From CAVZAB01 sp963773155 (GTDB taxonomy: Bacteria > Pseudomonadota > Alphaproteobacteria > Rhizobiales > Beijerinckiaceae), in assembly GCA_963773155.1 (NCBI GenBank), contig CAVZAB010000003.1:1-64000 (forward strand): DNA of 64,000 nt. The letters run 5' to 3'. The notes under the pieces were generated by a model. It was not told where the DNA came from. It did no database searches and worked only from the letters and a program-made list of their open reading frames with translations. Positions 54,450 through 63,512 of this stretch are shown here, piece after piece. Numbering within the stretch: the stretch's first letter is position 1; each line of letters opens with the position of its first letter. The translations under genes were made by a program, and so were the position numbers.

Positions 54450-55061
54450 ATGCGAAACATCGAACCAGCGACGGCCAGACAGACAAGTCTGGTCCGGCGG
54501 CTTTGGCCAGGCGACCTGCCCGCCTTCGGCGACCATCTGCTCCGCCTGGACCCCAGCAGCCGCTATGATCGTTTCGCGATGGCGGTCTCCGACGATTTCC
54601 TGCGCCAATATGCGCAACGCTGCATCGCTTTCAACGATGTCATCTACGGGTATTTTGCCGCCGGCGTCTTGCGCGGCGCCGGCGAATTGCGGCTGATCGT
54701 CCCGGCCGGCGGCGTCCAGGCTGACCGCCAGGCCGAAGCCGCCTTCAGCATTGAGACAGGTTTCAGACGGCAGAGCGCCGGCTCAGAATTGTTCGCCCGC
54801 ATCCTGCGCGCCGCCCGCAATCGCCGTGTCACCACCCTCTACATGACCTGCCTCGCTCAGAACCGCGCGATGCAGAATCTCGCCCGCAAATTCTCCGCCG
54901 ATCTGCAGTTCGAGACCGACGATTGCACCGGCCGCCTTGCCGCCCGAGCGCCGACACCTTTCAGCGTCTTGCGCGAGGCGATTGAGGATGCCGCCGGCTT
55001 CACCACCTTCATGTTCGACCTGCGGAGCCGGGTCTTCTCAATTGCTGGCGCGCACGTCTGA
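54450..55061 (+). CDS. GNAT-family N-acetyltransferase
   Basis: A 203-residue protein with the GNAT fold: beta strands VIYGYFAAGVLRGAGELRLI, the AAFSIETGFRRQSAGSELFA motif A that binds acetyl-CoA (a variant of RxxGxG/A), and LYMTCLAQNRAMQNLARKFS. The acceptor substrate is unknown. A GAGGAG lies before the ATG at 54450. It is a lone plus-strand gene, convergent with sdhB, the two stops only nine bases apart. Confidence 0.85.
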   Translation: MRNIEPATARQTSLVRRLWPGDLPAFGDHLLRLDPSSRYDRFAMAVSDDFLRQYAQRCIAFNDVIYGYFAAGVLRGAGELRLIVPAGGVQADRQAEAAFSIETGFRRQSAGSELFARILRAARNRRVTTLYMTCLAQNRAMQNLARKFSADLQFETDDCTGRLAARAPTPFSVLREAIEDAAGFTTFMFDLRSRVFSIAGAHV

Positions 55062-55070
55062 GGCCCCGCC

Positions 55071-55847
55071 TCAGGCCTGTCGCGCCAGCATCATCGTCTT
55101 GATCTCGGCGATCGCCCGAGCGGGATTGAGACCCTTGGGGCAGGCCTTGGCGCAATTCATGATCGTGTGGCAGCGATAGAGGCGGAACGGATCTTCGAGA
55201 TTGTCGAGACGCGCCCCGGTCGCCTCGTCGCGCGAATTGATCAGCCAACGATAGGCCTGCAGCAAAACCGCCGGTCCGAGATATCGCTCGCCATTCCACC
55301 AATAGCTGGGGCACGAGGTCGAGCAGCAGGCACACAGGATGCACTCATAGAGCCCGTCTAGCTTGGCCCTTTCGCGCGGCGATTGCCGCCATTCCTTCTC
55401 CGGCGTCGGCGATTGCGTCTGCAGCCACGGCTCGATCGAGGCATGCTGGGCAAAAAAACCGTCGAGATCCGGCACCAGATCCTTGACAACGCTCAGATGC
55501 GGCAGGGGGTAGATGATGATCGCTCCCGCGCTCTCGTCCATGCCCCTGATGCAGGCAAGGCCGTTGGTGCCGCCCATGTTCATGGCGCAGGAGCCGCAAA
55601 TGCCCTCGCGGCAAGAGCGACGGAAGGTCAGAGTCGGGTCGACATGCGACTTGATCCAGATCAGGCCGTCGAGAATCATCGGCCCGCAATCGTCGCGATC
55701 AACAAAATAGGTATCGAGCCGCGGATTGACCGCATCATCGGGATCCCAGCGATAGATCCGAAATTCCTGCAGCCGTGCCGCCGCAGGCTTCGGCCAGGTC
55801 TTGCCGGGCCTGACCGTTGAATTTTTTGGCAACCTGAATTCTACCAT
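55071..55847 (-). CDS. sdhB: Succinate dehydrogenase iron-sulfur subunit
   Basis: A 258-residue subunit carrying three clusters. The [2Fe-2S] ligands are in CREGICGSCAMNMGGTNGLA plus C, the [4Fe-4S] ligands in CILCACCSTSCPSYWW, and the [3Fe-4S] ligands in CHTIMNCAKACPKGLNP. It passes electrons from SdhA to ubiquinone. It is last in sdhCDAB on the minus strand, 33 bases after sdhA. Confidence 0.97.
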   Translation of the reverse strand: MVEFRLPKNSTVRPGKTWPKPAAARLQEFRIYRWDPDDAVNPRLDTYFVDRDDCGPMILDGLIWIKSHVDPTLTFRRSCREGICGSCAMNMGGTNGLACIRGMDESAGAIIIYPLPHLSVVKDLVPDLDGFFAQHASIEPWLQTQSPTPEKEWRQSPRERAKLDGLYECILCACCSTSCPSYWWNGERYLGPAVLLQAYRWLINSRDEATGARLDNLEDPFRLYRCHTIMNCAKACPKGLNPARAIAEIKTMMLARQA

Positions 55848-55880
55848 GTCGTTTGTCCCGGACGCCCTGAAGCGGCGCTT

Positions 55881-57722
55881 TCAATATTTGCGGGCCTTCG
55901 GCTCGATATATTGAATGTCGTTCGTCATCGTGTAGGTATGGACGGGGCGATAATCGAGTTTGACCTGTTTGGCGTGATCATCGAGAAACGATAAAGTGTG
56001 CTTCATCCATTCCTGGTCGTCACGATCGGGATAATCCTCGCGCGCATGGGCGCCGCGCGATTCGAGTCGATTGAGCGCCGAATCCATGGTCACCACCGCC
56101 TGACCGATAAGATTGTCAAATTCCAGCGTTTCGATGAGGTCGGAATTCCAGATCAGCGACCGATCGGAGACCCGAATGTCGGAAGCGCCCTGCCACACGT
56201 CATGGATCAGCCGCGAGCCTTCCTGCAGCACCTCGCCGGTCCGGAACACCGCGCAATTGTCCTGCATTGTCCTTTGCATCCTTAGCCGCAAGGCAGCGGT
56301 TGGCGTCGCGCCGTCGGCATGACGGAACTTGTCGAGCCGGGCGAGCGCCAAATCGGCCGAATCCTTCGGCAATGGCTTCTGCGCCTCCCCGGGGGTCAGC
56401 AGTTCGGCGGCCCGCAGCCCGGCCGCCCGGCCAAAGACGACAAGATCGATGAGAGAATTGGAGCCGAGGCGGTTTGCCCCGTGCACGGAAACACAGGCCG
56501 CCTCGCCGAGCGCCATGAGACCGGGGACAATTTGATCGGGGTTGCCATGCGCCTTGGTCACGACCTCGCCGTGATAATTGGTCGGGATGCCGCCCATGTT
56601 GTAGTGGACGGTCGGCAGCACCGGTATCGGTTCCTTGGTGACGTCGACGCCGGCAAAAATCTTGGCACTTTCGGAAATGCCGGGCAGACGTTCGTGCAGG
56701 ACCTTGGGATCGAGATGGTCGAGATGCAGATAAATATGGTCCTTGAACTTGCCGACGCCACGCCCCTCGCGGATTTCCATCGTCATCGAGCGCGACACGA
56801 CATCGCGCGAGGCCAAGTCCTTGGCCGATGGAGCGTAGCGTTCCATGAAACGCTCGCCCTCCGAATTGGTCAGATAGCCGCCCTCGCCGCGCGAACCTTC
56901 GGTGATAAGGCAGCCGGCGCCATAAATGCCGGTCGGATGGAATTGCACGAATTCCATATCCTCGAGCGGCAGCCCAGCGCGCAGCACCATGGCATTGCCG
57001 TCGCCCGTGCAAGTGTGGGCCGAGGTTGCCGAGAAATAGGCCCGGCCATAGCCGCCGGTGGCCAGGATCACCAGATTGGCACGAAAGCGGTGGATCGTGC
57101 CGTCATCGAGCTTCAGGCAGACGACGCCGCAGCAGCGGCCTTCATCGTTCATGATCAGATCGATCGCGAAGAATTCGATGAAGAATTCGGTCCGCGCCTT
57201 AAGCGCCTGGCCATAAAGCGTGTGCAAAATGGCGTGCCCCGTGCGATCGGCTGCCGCGCAAGTCCGTTGCGCAATTCCCTTGCCGTAATCCGTAGTCATG
57301 CCGCCAAACGGCCGCTGATATATCGTTCCGGTCTCGGTTCGCGAAAACGGCACGCCCCAATGCTCGAGTTCGTAGACGGCGGCCGGAGCATTGCGGCACA
57401 AATATTCGATCGCATCCTGGTCGCCAAGCCAATCTGACCCCTTGACCGTATCATACATGTGCCAGCGCCAATCGTCAGGGCCCATATTGCCGAGCGCCGC
57501 CGAAATCCCGCCTTGCGCCGCAACCGTGTGCGAACGGGTCGGGAAGACCTTCGAAATGCAGGCGGTCCGTAAACCCGCCTGGGCACAACCGACGGTTGCC
57601 CTGAGACCGGCGCCGCCGGCCCCGACCACGACCACATCGAAGGTGTGATCGCTAATCGGATAGGCCCGTGCGGCGACCGCCGGCGCGACAGTGCCGTTTG
57701 CAGCAGCATTGGCCATCGTCAT
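55881..57722 (-). CDS. sdhA: Succinate dehydrogenase flavoprotein subunit
   Basis: A 613-residue subunit that oxidises succinate. FAD site FDVVVVGAGGAGLRATVGCA, covalent flavin His in SKVFPTRSHTVAAQGGISAA, catalytic region FVQFHPTGIYGAGCLITEGS and RGEGGYLTNSEGERFM, and the C-terminal HAREDYPDRDDQEWMKHTLS are all present. The ATG at 57722 overlaps the sdhD stop (ATGA); an ATG two codons on is also possible. SDHAF4-like protein at 23719 may mature it. Confidence 0.97.
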   Translation of the reverse strand: MTMANAAANGTVAPAVAARAYPISDHTFDVVVVGAGGAGLRATVGCAQAGLRTACISKVFPTRSHTVAAQGGISAALGNMGPDDWRWHMYDTVKGSDWLGDQDAIEYLCRNAPAAVYELEHWGVPFSRTETGTIYQRPFGGMTTDYGKGIAQRTCAAADRTGHAILHTLYGQALKARTEFFIEFFAIDLIMNDEGRCCGVVCLKLDDGTIHRFRANLVILATGGYGRAYFSATSAHTCTGDGNAMVLRAGLPLEDMEFVQFHPTGIYGAGCLITEGSRGEGGYLTNSEGERFMERYAPSAKDLASRDVVSRSMTMEIREGRGVGKFKDHIYLHLDHLDPKVLHERLPGISESAKIFAGVDVTKEPIPVLPTVHYNMGGIPTNYHGEVVTKAHGNPDQIVPGLMALGEAACVSVHGANRLGSNSLIDLVVFGRAAGLRAAELLTPGEAQKPLPKDSADLALARLDKFRHADGATPTAALRLRMQRTMQDNCAVFRTGEVLQEGSRLIHDVWQGASDIRVSDRSLIWNSDLIETLEFDNLIGQAVVTMDSALNRLESRGAHAREDYPDRDDQEWMKHTLSFLDDHAKQVKLDYRPVHTYTMTNDIQYIEPKARKY

Positions 57723-58117
57723 GTTCCTGGCAGGAGGCTGAGTTTCAAAACGGCGAAGACGCAAGCAAAACCGAGAATAGCGCCGCAAAACAGATTGGCC
57801 ATCAGCGCCGCCGTCTTGGCCCCCTCGCCGTGCACGTAATCCTCGATAATGGTCCGCATGCCGAGTTGCATGTGGTAGATGCCGGTCACAATGAACAACA
57901 GGAGTGGGATTGCAACGAGCGGCTGTGCGAGCCTCGCCCGGGCCGCCGCAAAGTCGCAACCGACAAGCGACAGCACGATGAGGACGACCACCATCGCCAG
58001 CGGCACCAGGGCGACAGCGGTTACCCGCACGTGCCACATATGGCTCGTCCCCGAGCGGGCCGATCCGAGATAGCGGATCCGGGCGAGATCGGTTCGCTGC
58101 GAGTCGGGCTCACGCAT
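57719..58117 (-). CDS. sdhD: Succinate dehydrogenase hydrophobic membrane anchor subunit
   Basis: A 132-residue anchor with three membrane helices (VRVTAVALVPLAMVVVLIVL, VAIPLLLFIVTGIYHMQLGM, AALMANLFCGAILGFACVFA). The His in GIYHMQLGMRTIIEDYVHGE is the expected heme b ligand region, and HVRVTA contributes to the quinone site. The ATG at 58117 is used; homologues begin near there. It follows sdhC by 20 bases. Confidence 0.93.
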   Translation of the reverse strand: MREPDSQRTDLARIRYLGSARSGTSHMWHVRVTAVALVPLAMVVVLIVLSLVGCDFAAARARLAQPLVAIPLLLFIVTGIYHMQLGMRTIIEDYVHGEGAKTAALMANLFCGAILGFACVFAVLKLSLLPGT

Positions 58118-58137
58118 CTTTGCCCCCAAAAAGCGCG

Positions 58138-58551
58138 CTAGCGCAGGAAATAAGCGATCAGCCAAACAATAACGGCCAGGCCGATGCCGCCGATCAATGT
58201 CGCCTGAGCCAGATATTCGCGCTCGGGATGGTCGAAGCCATAGCCGGCATCCCAGATCATGTGCCGTATGCCGCCCAGCAGATGCGTAAAAAAGGCCCAT
58301 GTGAAGCCAAACAAGAAGACCTGGCCGACAAAAGATCGGAAGAAGCCGGCAATCACGGCATAGGAGCCGGCGTCGGATGACGCGGCAACCAGCCACCAGG
58401 CGAGGAACACGGTGCCAATATAAAGGGCCGAACCGGTCAATCGATGCACAATCGACATCACCATCGTCAGCATCGGCCGATAGATTTCGAGATGCGGCGA
58501 CAAGGGCCGGCGCGCTGCCAATGTCGCAGGCGAAGGTTCAAGCTCGGCCAT
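58138..58551 (-). CDS. sdhC: Succinate dehydrogenase cytochrome b556 subunit
   Basis: A 137-residue membrane subunit with the SdhC signature RPLSPHLEIYRPMLTMVMSI, then VHRLTGSAL, in which Ser and Arg line the quinone site. The second helix FLFGFTWAFFTHLLGGIRHM, then IWD, contains the heme-ligand His, and there are three helices in all. The ATG at 58551 was chosen because the upstream open frame lacks homology. First gene of sdhCDAB; the promoter should be in the 94 bases to its right. Confidence 0.95.
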   Translation of the reverse strand: MAELEPSPATLAARRPLSPHLEIYRPMLTMVMSIVHRLTGSALYIGTVFLAWWLVAASSDAGSYAVIAGFFRSFVGQVFLFGFTWAFFTHLLGGIRHMIWDAGYGFDHPEREYLAQATLIGGIGLAVIVWLIAYFLR

Positions 58552-58645
58552 CGGGGCGCCCTTAAGCTCACAAGACCATGCTTCCCTACTGCAATCCCCG
58601 ATGGGGTGCAATGGATGCGATCTTGGCTCTTCGTCGCAAGCCGCC

Positions 58646-59125
58646 CTATTGGCGGCGCTGGGCCTGGCGGCGCCGGTTAAATCCGGCGATTTCGGCCGCG
58701 GCAAGGGCCTCGGCGCAGCTCACCGCAATTGGCGGATCGCTCGCCTCTGCCGCTGCCGTCGCGGCCGGCTCTGCGCTCATGGCATCGGTGACAATGAAGC
58801 TGCGGTAACCAAGCGCCCTCGCCTGACCCAGCAAAAACGACCCAAGCCCATCCGCTCGAGCGTCGCAAAAAACCAGCGTCGTCACCCCGCGCGCCGAAAG
58901 ACTGGCCTCGAACCGTGCCGCGAGCCCTTCGCCGGCCTGCAGACGCGTTTCCGCCGGGCCGACAGCCAGGCCGAGCCCAGAGCCCGGCCGCCGCGTCGAA
59001 GGCTCGACGAACAGCACGGGCAGGCCTGCCGCCCGCCACGCCTCGAGCAAAGCCGCGATCGCAGCACTCGGACTTTCGGCCAAGTTCGCCATCACGATCA
59101 ACGTGGCATCGCCGGGCAAGCGCAT
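58646..59125 (-). CDS. Isochorismatase-fold (cysteine hydrolase-like) protein lacking the catalytic triad
   Basis: A 159-residue protein with the fold of cysteine hydrolases: an N-terminal strand ATLIVMANLAESP where the family has LLVIDMQN, LEAWRAAGLPVLFVEPS, and ARGVTTLVFCDARADG then ALGYRSFIVTDAM near the end. The catalytic Asp (of IDMQN) is absent, the catalytic Lys segment is missing, and the Cys expected eight residues into the last motif is Leu; the Cys in VFCDA is not the nucleophile position. It therefore looks like a pseudoenzyme or a divergent activity. It begins six bases after the mesaconyl-CoA hydratase stop. Confidence 0.65.
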   Translation of the reverse strand: MRLPGDATLIVMANLAESPSAAIAALLEAWRAAGLPVLFVEPSTRRPGSGLGLAVGPAETRLQAGEGLAARFEASLSARGVTTLVFCDARADGLGSFLLGQARALGYRSFIVTDAMSAEPAATAAAEASDPPIAVSCAEALAAAEIAGFNRRRQAQRRQ

Positions 59126-59131
59126 GATGTC

Positions 59132-60181
59132 CTAGCGTGGCAGCAAGACCCAATAGTCGAGATCGAGCACAATAGCCGGATCGTATTGGTCGGCAATTGT
59201 CGAGGGGAAATCGTGGCAGGGCCGATCGGCGGCGGCAAGCGTGCGCAGCCGGAGCGCCCCGACATCATCGCGGCCGGGTATTGCGGCACTATCGAGAATT
59301 TCACTCCACGCAAAGATCGTCCGGCCGGCAAAAGTCGGCGCGACATGCCGGCCGCCGTTGATTGCGGCAATATGAAATGCATTGGCGAGGCCGTTGAAGC
59401 TCAACATGCGGGCAAGCGACATGATATGACCGCCGTAAATCAGCCGGCGGCCAAACCGGCCCTTCGCCTCGGTGAACGCATTGAAGTGGACACGCGACGT
59501 GTTTTGAAAGAGGCGGGTGGCCATCTGGTGTTCGGCCTCCTCGATCGTCGTGCCATCGACGTGATCGATCCGCTCGCCCTTGCCATAATCGGCGAAAGTA
59601 TGCGGCGAACCCGCGAGCACCAGATCGTATGGCGCGCGATATATGGCAGGACAGGCGTCGCCGAGACTGTCTGGCTTGAGCGCCCGCGGCAAAGTCGGCA
59701 CATGTTCCTGAGCGATCGCAGCGCTGCTGTCGCGCTTGCGCACCATTGCCCAGCGCACGAAGTCGAGCACGAGATCGCCGTGCTGGTTGAACCCTTGGCT
59801 GCGGACATAGACGACGCCCGTCTGCCGGTTCGAATTCTCCTTGAGGCCGATGATCTCCGAAACCGCACTCAGCGTGTCGCCGGGATAGACCGTCGCCAGA
59901 AAGCGGCAGGCGGCATAGCCAAGATTGGCAACCGCGTTCAGCGAAATGTCGGCGACGGTCTTGCCGAAAACCAGATGAAAGACGAGCAAATCATCGACCG
60001 GACTGTGCCGATAGCCGATCTCGCGGGCGAAAAGCTCACTGGACTGGACAACAAAACGGCTACCGAAGATTGCCGCATAGAGCGCCACGTCGCCGGCCGT
60101 GATCGTCCGCGGCGTCGCGTGCCGCAGGACCTGGCCGAGACTGAAATCTTCGAAAAAACGGCCCGCATTGGTCTTTGACAT
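59132..60181 (-). CDS. mch: Mesaconyl-CoA hydratase (beta-methylmalyl-CoA dehydratase)
   Basis: A 349-residue double hot-dog (MaoC-like) hydratase that interconverts mesaconyl-C1-CoA and beta-methylmalyl-CoA in the ethylmalonyl-CoA pathway of acetyl-CoA assimilation. It starts MSKTNAGRFFEDFSLGQVLR. The stretches LLVFHLVFGKTVADISLNAV, ECRF-like ACRFLATVYPGDTL and IGLKENSNRQTGVVYVRSQG match the Rhodobacter-type Mch as I recall it. The pathway replaces the glyoxylate shunt, fitting with Acs in this window; the other pathway genes are not here. It lies 24 bases after a DUF167 gene. Confidence 0.88.
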   Translation of the reverse strand: MSKTNAGRFFEDFSLGQVLRHATPRTITAGDVALYAAIFGSRFVVQSSELFAREIGYRHSPVDDLLVFHLVFGKTVADISLNAVANLGYAACRFLATVYPGDTLSAVSEIIGLKENSNRQTGVVYVRSQGFNQHGDLVLDFVRWAMVRKRDSSAAIAQEHVPTLPRALKPDSLGDACPAIYRAPYDLVLAGSPHTFADYGKGERIDHVDGTTIEEAEHQMATRLFQNTSRVHFNAFTEAKGRFGRRLIYGGHIMSLARMLSFNGLANAFHIAAINGGRHVAPTFAGRTIFAWSEILDSAAIPGRDDVGALRLRTLAAADRPCHDFPSTIADQYDPAIVLDLDYWVLLPR

Positions 60182-60205
60182 CGCACGGCTCCGCGATTGG
60201 CCCAA

Positions 60206-60541
60206 TCAGGGCGGCGGCATGAGAAGGCGCTCGAGCCTGGCGATCAGCAGCCGCGGCTCGCCGTCGATGGCGACACGCTTACGCCGGCCGGTTGCCCCTG
60301 TCTCGATACGGATCGCCGAAACCGGCAGGTCGAGAGCTTGGGCCAGTAGCGTCCGCAACGCGAGATTGGCGAGGCCGGCCGCCGGGACAGCCCGAACCTT
60401 GGCCGCTACGACTGACTTGCCGTCCGCAAGCCGTACTATGCCCGTCAACGCGTCGCGCGAACCTTTCGGCGATAGCCGGCAATTCAGTACAATTCCGGCG
60501 GGACGCTCCGTCCATGGGCCGGAGTCGCGATCACAAAGCAT
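60206..60541 (-). CDS. DUF167 (YggU) family protein
   Basis: A 111-residue protein with the family core VLNCRLSPKGSRDALTGIV, AKVRAVPAAGLANLALRTLL (normally VxAPPxxGKANxAL) and SAIRIETGATGRRKRVAIDG (normally GxxSRxKxVxI). Function unknown. The ATG at 60541 overlaps the YggT gene by 11 bases; YggT-YggU pairing is widespread in proteobacteria. Confidence 0.85.
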   Translation of the reverse strand: MLCDRDSGPWTERPAGIVLNCRLSPKGSRDALTGIVRLADGKSVVAAKVRAVPAAGLANLALRTLLAQALDLPVSAIRIETGATGRRKRVAIDGEPRLLIARLERLLMPPP

Positions 60542-60830
60542 AGGGATAGGAATAGAGGACATCAACCAGAAGCTGCCGCAAGAAGGCCAAAAGGAGCAGC
60601 ACGATGATCGGCGAAATATCGATGCCGCCAAGATTCGGCAAAAACCGGCGGATCGGCCGCAAAACCGGTTCGGTCAGGGCTTCGATCGCAGTCCAGATCG
60701 ATCGGACCATGTCGTTGCGGATGTTGATGACGTTAAAGCCGATCAGCCAGGAAAGGACGACAGAAGCGATGAGAACCCACCAATACAAATCCAGAGCGGC
60801 AATAAGGACTTTGAGAAGGGCGTGCATCAA
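60531..60830 (-). CDS. YggT-family membrane protein
   Basis: A 99-residue protein with two membrane helices (ALDLYWWVLIASVVLSWLI and ISPIIVLLLLAFLRQLLVDV) separated by the conserved cytoplasmic loop IEALTEPVLRPIRRFLPNLG. Members are linked to ion homeostasis, osmotic shock and, in Gram-positives, to division; the exact role here is unknown. First gene of a probable YggT-DUF167-mch-isochorismatase-like operon. Confidence 0.92.
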   Translation of the reverse strand: MMHALLKVLIAALDLYWWVLIASVVLSWLIGFNVINIRNDMVRSIWTAIEALTEPVLRPIRRFLPNLGGIDISPIIVLLLLAFLRQLLVDVLYSYPYAL

Positions 60831-60964
60831 TCGCTCCGTTGAGTCTGATCCGAGTGGGTGTAGCTTTCCGCCCTGATAAGGGCAAGATTCGTTGGGCGGC
60901 GCGTTCGGCTGACGGTCGGACGGTTGACACCGGGCGAGCCGCGACGTAGAGACCCGACGCCAAA

Positions 60965-61040
<76 letters not shown>

Positions 61041-61894
61041 CGGATTAATGGAGGCTTAACAAGGGTTTAGGCTGGAGCGAATCGCCCCCTGACCTTGCCT
61101 GAAAGGCATTCTGTCACAGCGCTCTCGCAGCGAGTGGAACGACGATGTCAACATCCAGGAAACGGGGAATTCAACGGTCGGCGCCAGTGCGGCTGCAAGG
61201 GCATCATTCGATCAGCCGGACATTCTCTTAGAATGCAGCGCCGAACAATGGCCCATGAGATTGAAGCGACTACCGGGCCACAGGAACTTCGCGACACAAG
61301 GGCGGGGCTCGGGGCTGCGATCTCCCCCGAGTGTTGCGAACAGCCGATAGCGCCGTCGAAGACAGCGAAGGCGTTAGCGAGATGCTTCGGCGCCGGACAG
61401 GCTTGGGCAGCCGTAGCGCCGCCTGGCAGTGGTGAGACCCCTGTTTTGCTGGCGCGATGCGATACGAGCGACAGAAATGGCGATAGGCGATCAGGCGGTC
61501 GCGTCTTTTCCTGCGCACCGACAGTTTTCGAGAGAGATTATGAAGCCTTCCTCAGTCGAGGCGCACGCTTTGTTGGACAGCGACGAACCGAACCCTATGG
61601 CGCAATTGATGTTCGAAGACTTCTATGGTGACCGCCGGAATTTGCTCGTCACAGCAAGCGACCCGAAAGGCGCCTTGATGGCTGGATTCTCGAGTTCGAT
61701 AGCGGGCCAATACAAACAAGGCAATTAGCGGCTAACAAATTTGGTCTTTCAGAAATAACGGATGTTTGACACCGCTAAAGGGTTTGTAGCTGACCAAGAC
61801 AGAAGCCAGCGCAATGGTCCGCACGATCATCCGGAGCGGGGCCGGTCGTCGTCGGCGCGTAGCGGAGGGGCGCCGGGATTGGCGCAGCAGTCTG
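61041..61894. other. Anonymous 850-base stretch downstream of tRNA-Ala
   Basis: No recognisable gene fills this gap between tRNA-Ala and manC. Open frames exist on both strands (the longest is 61095-61631 on plus, 178 codons), but they are of unusual composition, lack good ribosome binding sites and match nothing I know. The segment looks like eroded or foreign sequence at the 3' side of the tRNA. Confidence 0.5.
61540..61728 (+). CDS. Hypothetical small protein, doubtful
   Basis: A possible 62-residue product starting MKPSSVEAHALLDSDEP, with a weak GAGAGAG just upstream. The segment LMFEDFYGDRRNLLV followed by DPKG faintly recalls the C-terminal strand of glyoxalase/VOC-fold proteins (FWGDRYG...DPFG). 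If so, it is only a remnant. Function cannot be given. Confidence 0.3.
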   Translation: MKPSSVEAHALLDSDEPNPMAQLMFEDFYGDRRNLLVTASDPKGALMAGFSSSIAGQYKQGN

Positions 61895-63310
61895 TCAGCT
61901 GCGATTGTAGACGTCTTCGATCCGGATAATGTCGTCCTCGCCGAGATAGCTGCCGGTTTGAACCTCGATCAATTCGAGATCGATTTTACCCGGATTGGCC
62001 AAGCGGTGGACGCTGCCGATCGGCAGATAGATCGATTCGTTCTCGTGGACGACATGAACCTCGTCACCGCGCGTCACCTCCGCGGCCCCTTTGACGACGA
62101 TCCAATGTTCGGCCCGATGGTGATGCTTTTGCAGCGAAAGCCTTTGGCCGGGTTTGACCACGATGCGCTTGACCTGGTAGCGCTGACCATTGTCGACCGA
62201 CTGGAAATAGCCCCAGGGCCGATAGACCCGCGGATGGGCGGTGGCCTCCGGCCGCTTGCGCTGTTTCAACGTCTCCACCAACGCCTTGACCTTCTCCGCC
62301 TCGCTGCCTTTGACGACCAGCACCGCGTCGGTGGTGGTGACGACGATAATGTCGTCGAGCCCGACCACGGTCGTCAGCAGATCCGGCGACCGGACATAGA
62401 CATTGCGTCCCTCCATCACCAACCCGTGGCCGTGCACCACATTGCCGGCCTCGTCGCGACTTGCCAGCTCGCCGACCGCCGTCCAGCCGCCGATGTCCGA
62501 CCAGCCATAATCGGCCGGCAGGACCGCCGCCTTGTCGGTTCGCTCCATGACCGCATAATCGATCGATTTCTTAGTCGCCTGGGCGAAGGCCTCACGCTCG
62601 AGCACGAGGAAATCGAGGTCCTCCTTTGCCCCCGCAACCGCCCGCGCCGCGCAATCGGCCATCGCGGGTTCGAATTTTCTGATCTCCGCCTGCATCACAT
62701 CGGCCCGAAAGACGAAATTGCCGGAGTTCCACAAATAGCCCTCGGCAATATATTTCTGCGCCGTCGCCAGGTCCGGCTTTTCGACAAAGGCCTCGACTTT
62801 GCAAATTGCCGATTGCGGCGCGATCGGGCGGCCCGGCCGGATATAGCCATAGGCAGTGGCTGGCGCACTCGGCCGGATCCCAAAGGTCACGATGTGGCCC
62901 CCGGCGGCGCCGCTCGCGGCCACGCCGCACAAGCGCAGGAATTCGCCCTCCTCGCCGACCGCGTGGTCGGCCGCCAGCAATGCCACCACCAGGTCCGGCC
63001 GGCGAGCGGCGGCAAGTTCCGCCGCCACCGCGACGGCAGGCCCGGAATCCCGGCGCATGGGTTCGAGCACGATCTGGCCCTCGGCCCCCGCCTCGGCCAA
63101 TTGTTCGGCGACCAGGAAGCGGTAGTCGTGATGGGTAATGACAATCGGCGGCAGGAATTGGTCGCTGCCTTTGAGCGCGCTCACCAGCGTCTGGAACGTC
63201 GATTTCGCGCCGACCAGCGGAATGAACTGTTTCGGCAGGCTATCGCGCGACACCGGCCAAAGCCGGGTTCCAGCGCCGCCGCACATGATAACTGGCAAGA
63301 TCTTGCTCAT
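61895..63310 (-). CDS. manC: Mannose-1-phosphate guanylyltransferase / mannose-6-phosphate isomerase
   Basis: A 471-residue bifunctional (type II) enzyme making GDP-mannose for exopolysaccharide or lipopolysaccharide. The nucleotidyltransferase signature is VIMCGGAGTRLWPVSRDSLP then KQF, with FVEKPDLATAQKYI and YLWNSGNFVFRADVM. The C-terminal cupin isomerase domain shows PWGYFQSVDNGQRYQVKRIV and PGQRLSLQKHHHRAEHWIVV. It is divergent from ugd, sharing a 200-base promoter region, which suggests a polysaccharide locus extending to the right. Confidence 0.95.
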   Translation of the reverse strand: MSKILPVIMCGGAGTRLWPVSRDSLPKQFIPLVGAKSTFQTLVSALKGSDQFLPPIVITHHDYRFLVAEQLAEAGAEGQIVLEPMRRDSGPAVAVAAELAAARRPDLVVALLAADHAVGEEGEFLRLCGVAASGAAGGHIVTFGIRPSAPATAYGYIRPGRPIAPQSAICKVEAFVEKPDLATAQKYIAEGYLWNSGNFVFRADVMQAEIRKFEPAMADCAARAVAGAKEDLDFLVLEREAFAQATKKSIDYAVMERTDKAAVLPADYGWSDIGGWTAVGELASRDEAGNVVHGHGLVMEGRNVYVRSPDLLTTVVGLDDIIVVTTTDAVLVVKGSEAEKVKALVETLKQRKRPEATAHPRVYRPWGYFQSVDNGQRYQVKRIVVKPGQRLSLQKHHHRAEHWIVVKGAAEVTRGDEVHVVHENESIYLPIGSVHRLANPGKIDLELIEVQTGSYLGEDDIIRIEDVYNRS

Positions 63311-63512
63311 TATTCCGGTCTCCGCTCGCCCCGCCTCATTAGCTACGGCAATATTCCTAAATAATCCTCGCCGGTGACGGTTCGCCGCTGGAACGGCAAA
63401 TCTTGCGCTAAATTCACCCTATTTGCGCCGATTGGGGCATTGACCAATTGGTCCTACAGTTAGACAAGGAGCGCCGGGCAGGCAATCCTGCCGGAATGTT
63501 GAGAGGGCGACG

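Noticed and set aside
61095..61631. 178-codon plus-strand ORF after tRNA-Ala
   Set aside because: No ribosome binding site, odd composition, no motif; overlaps other equally poor frames, so not listed as a gene.
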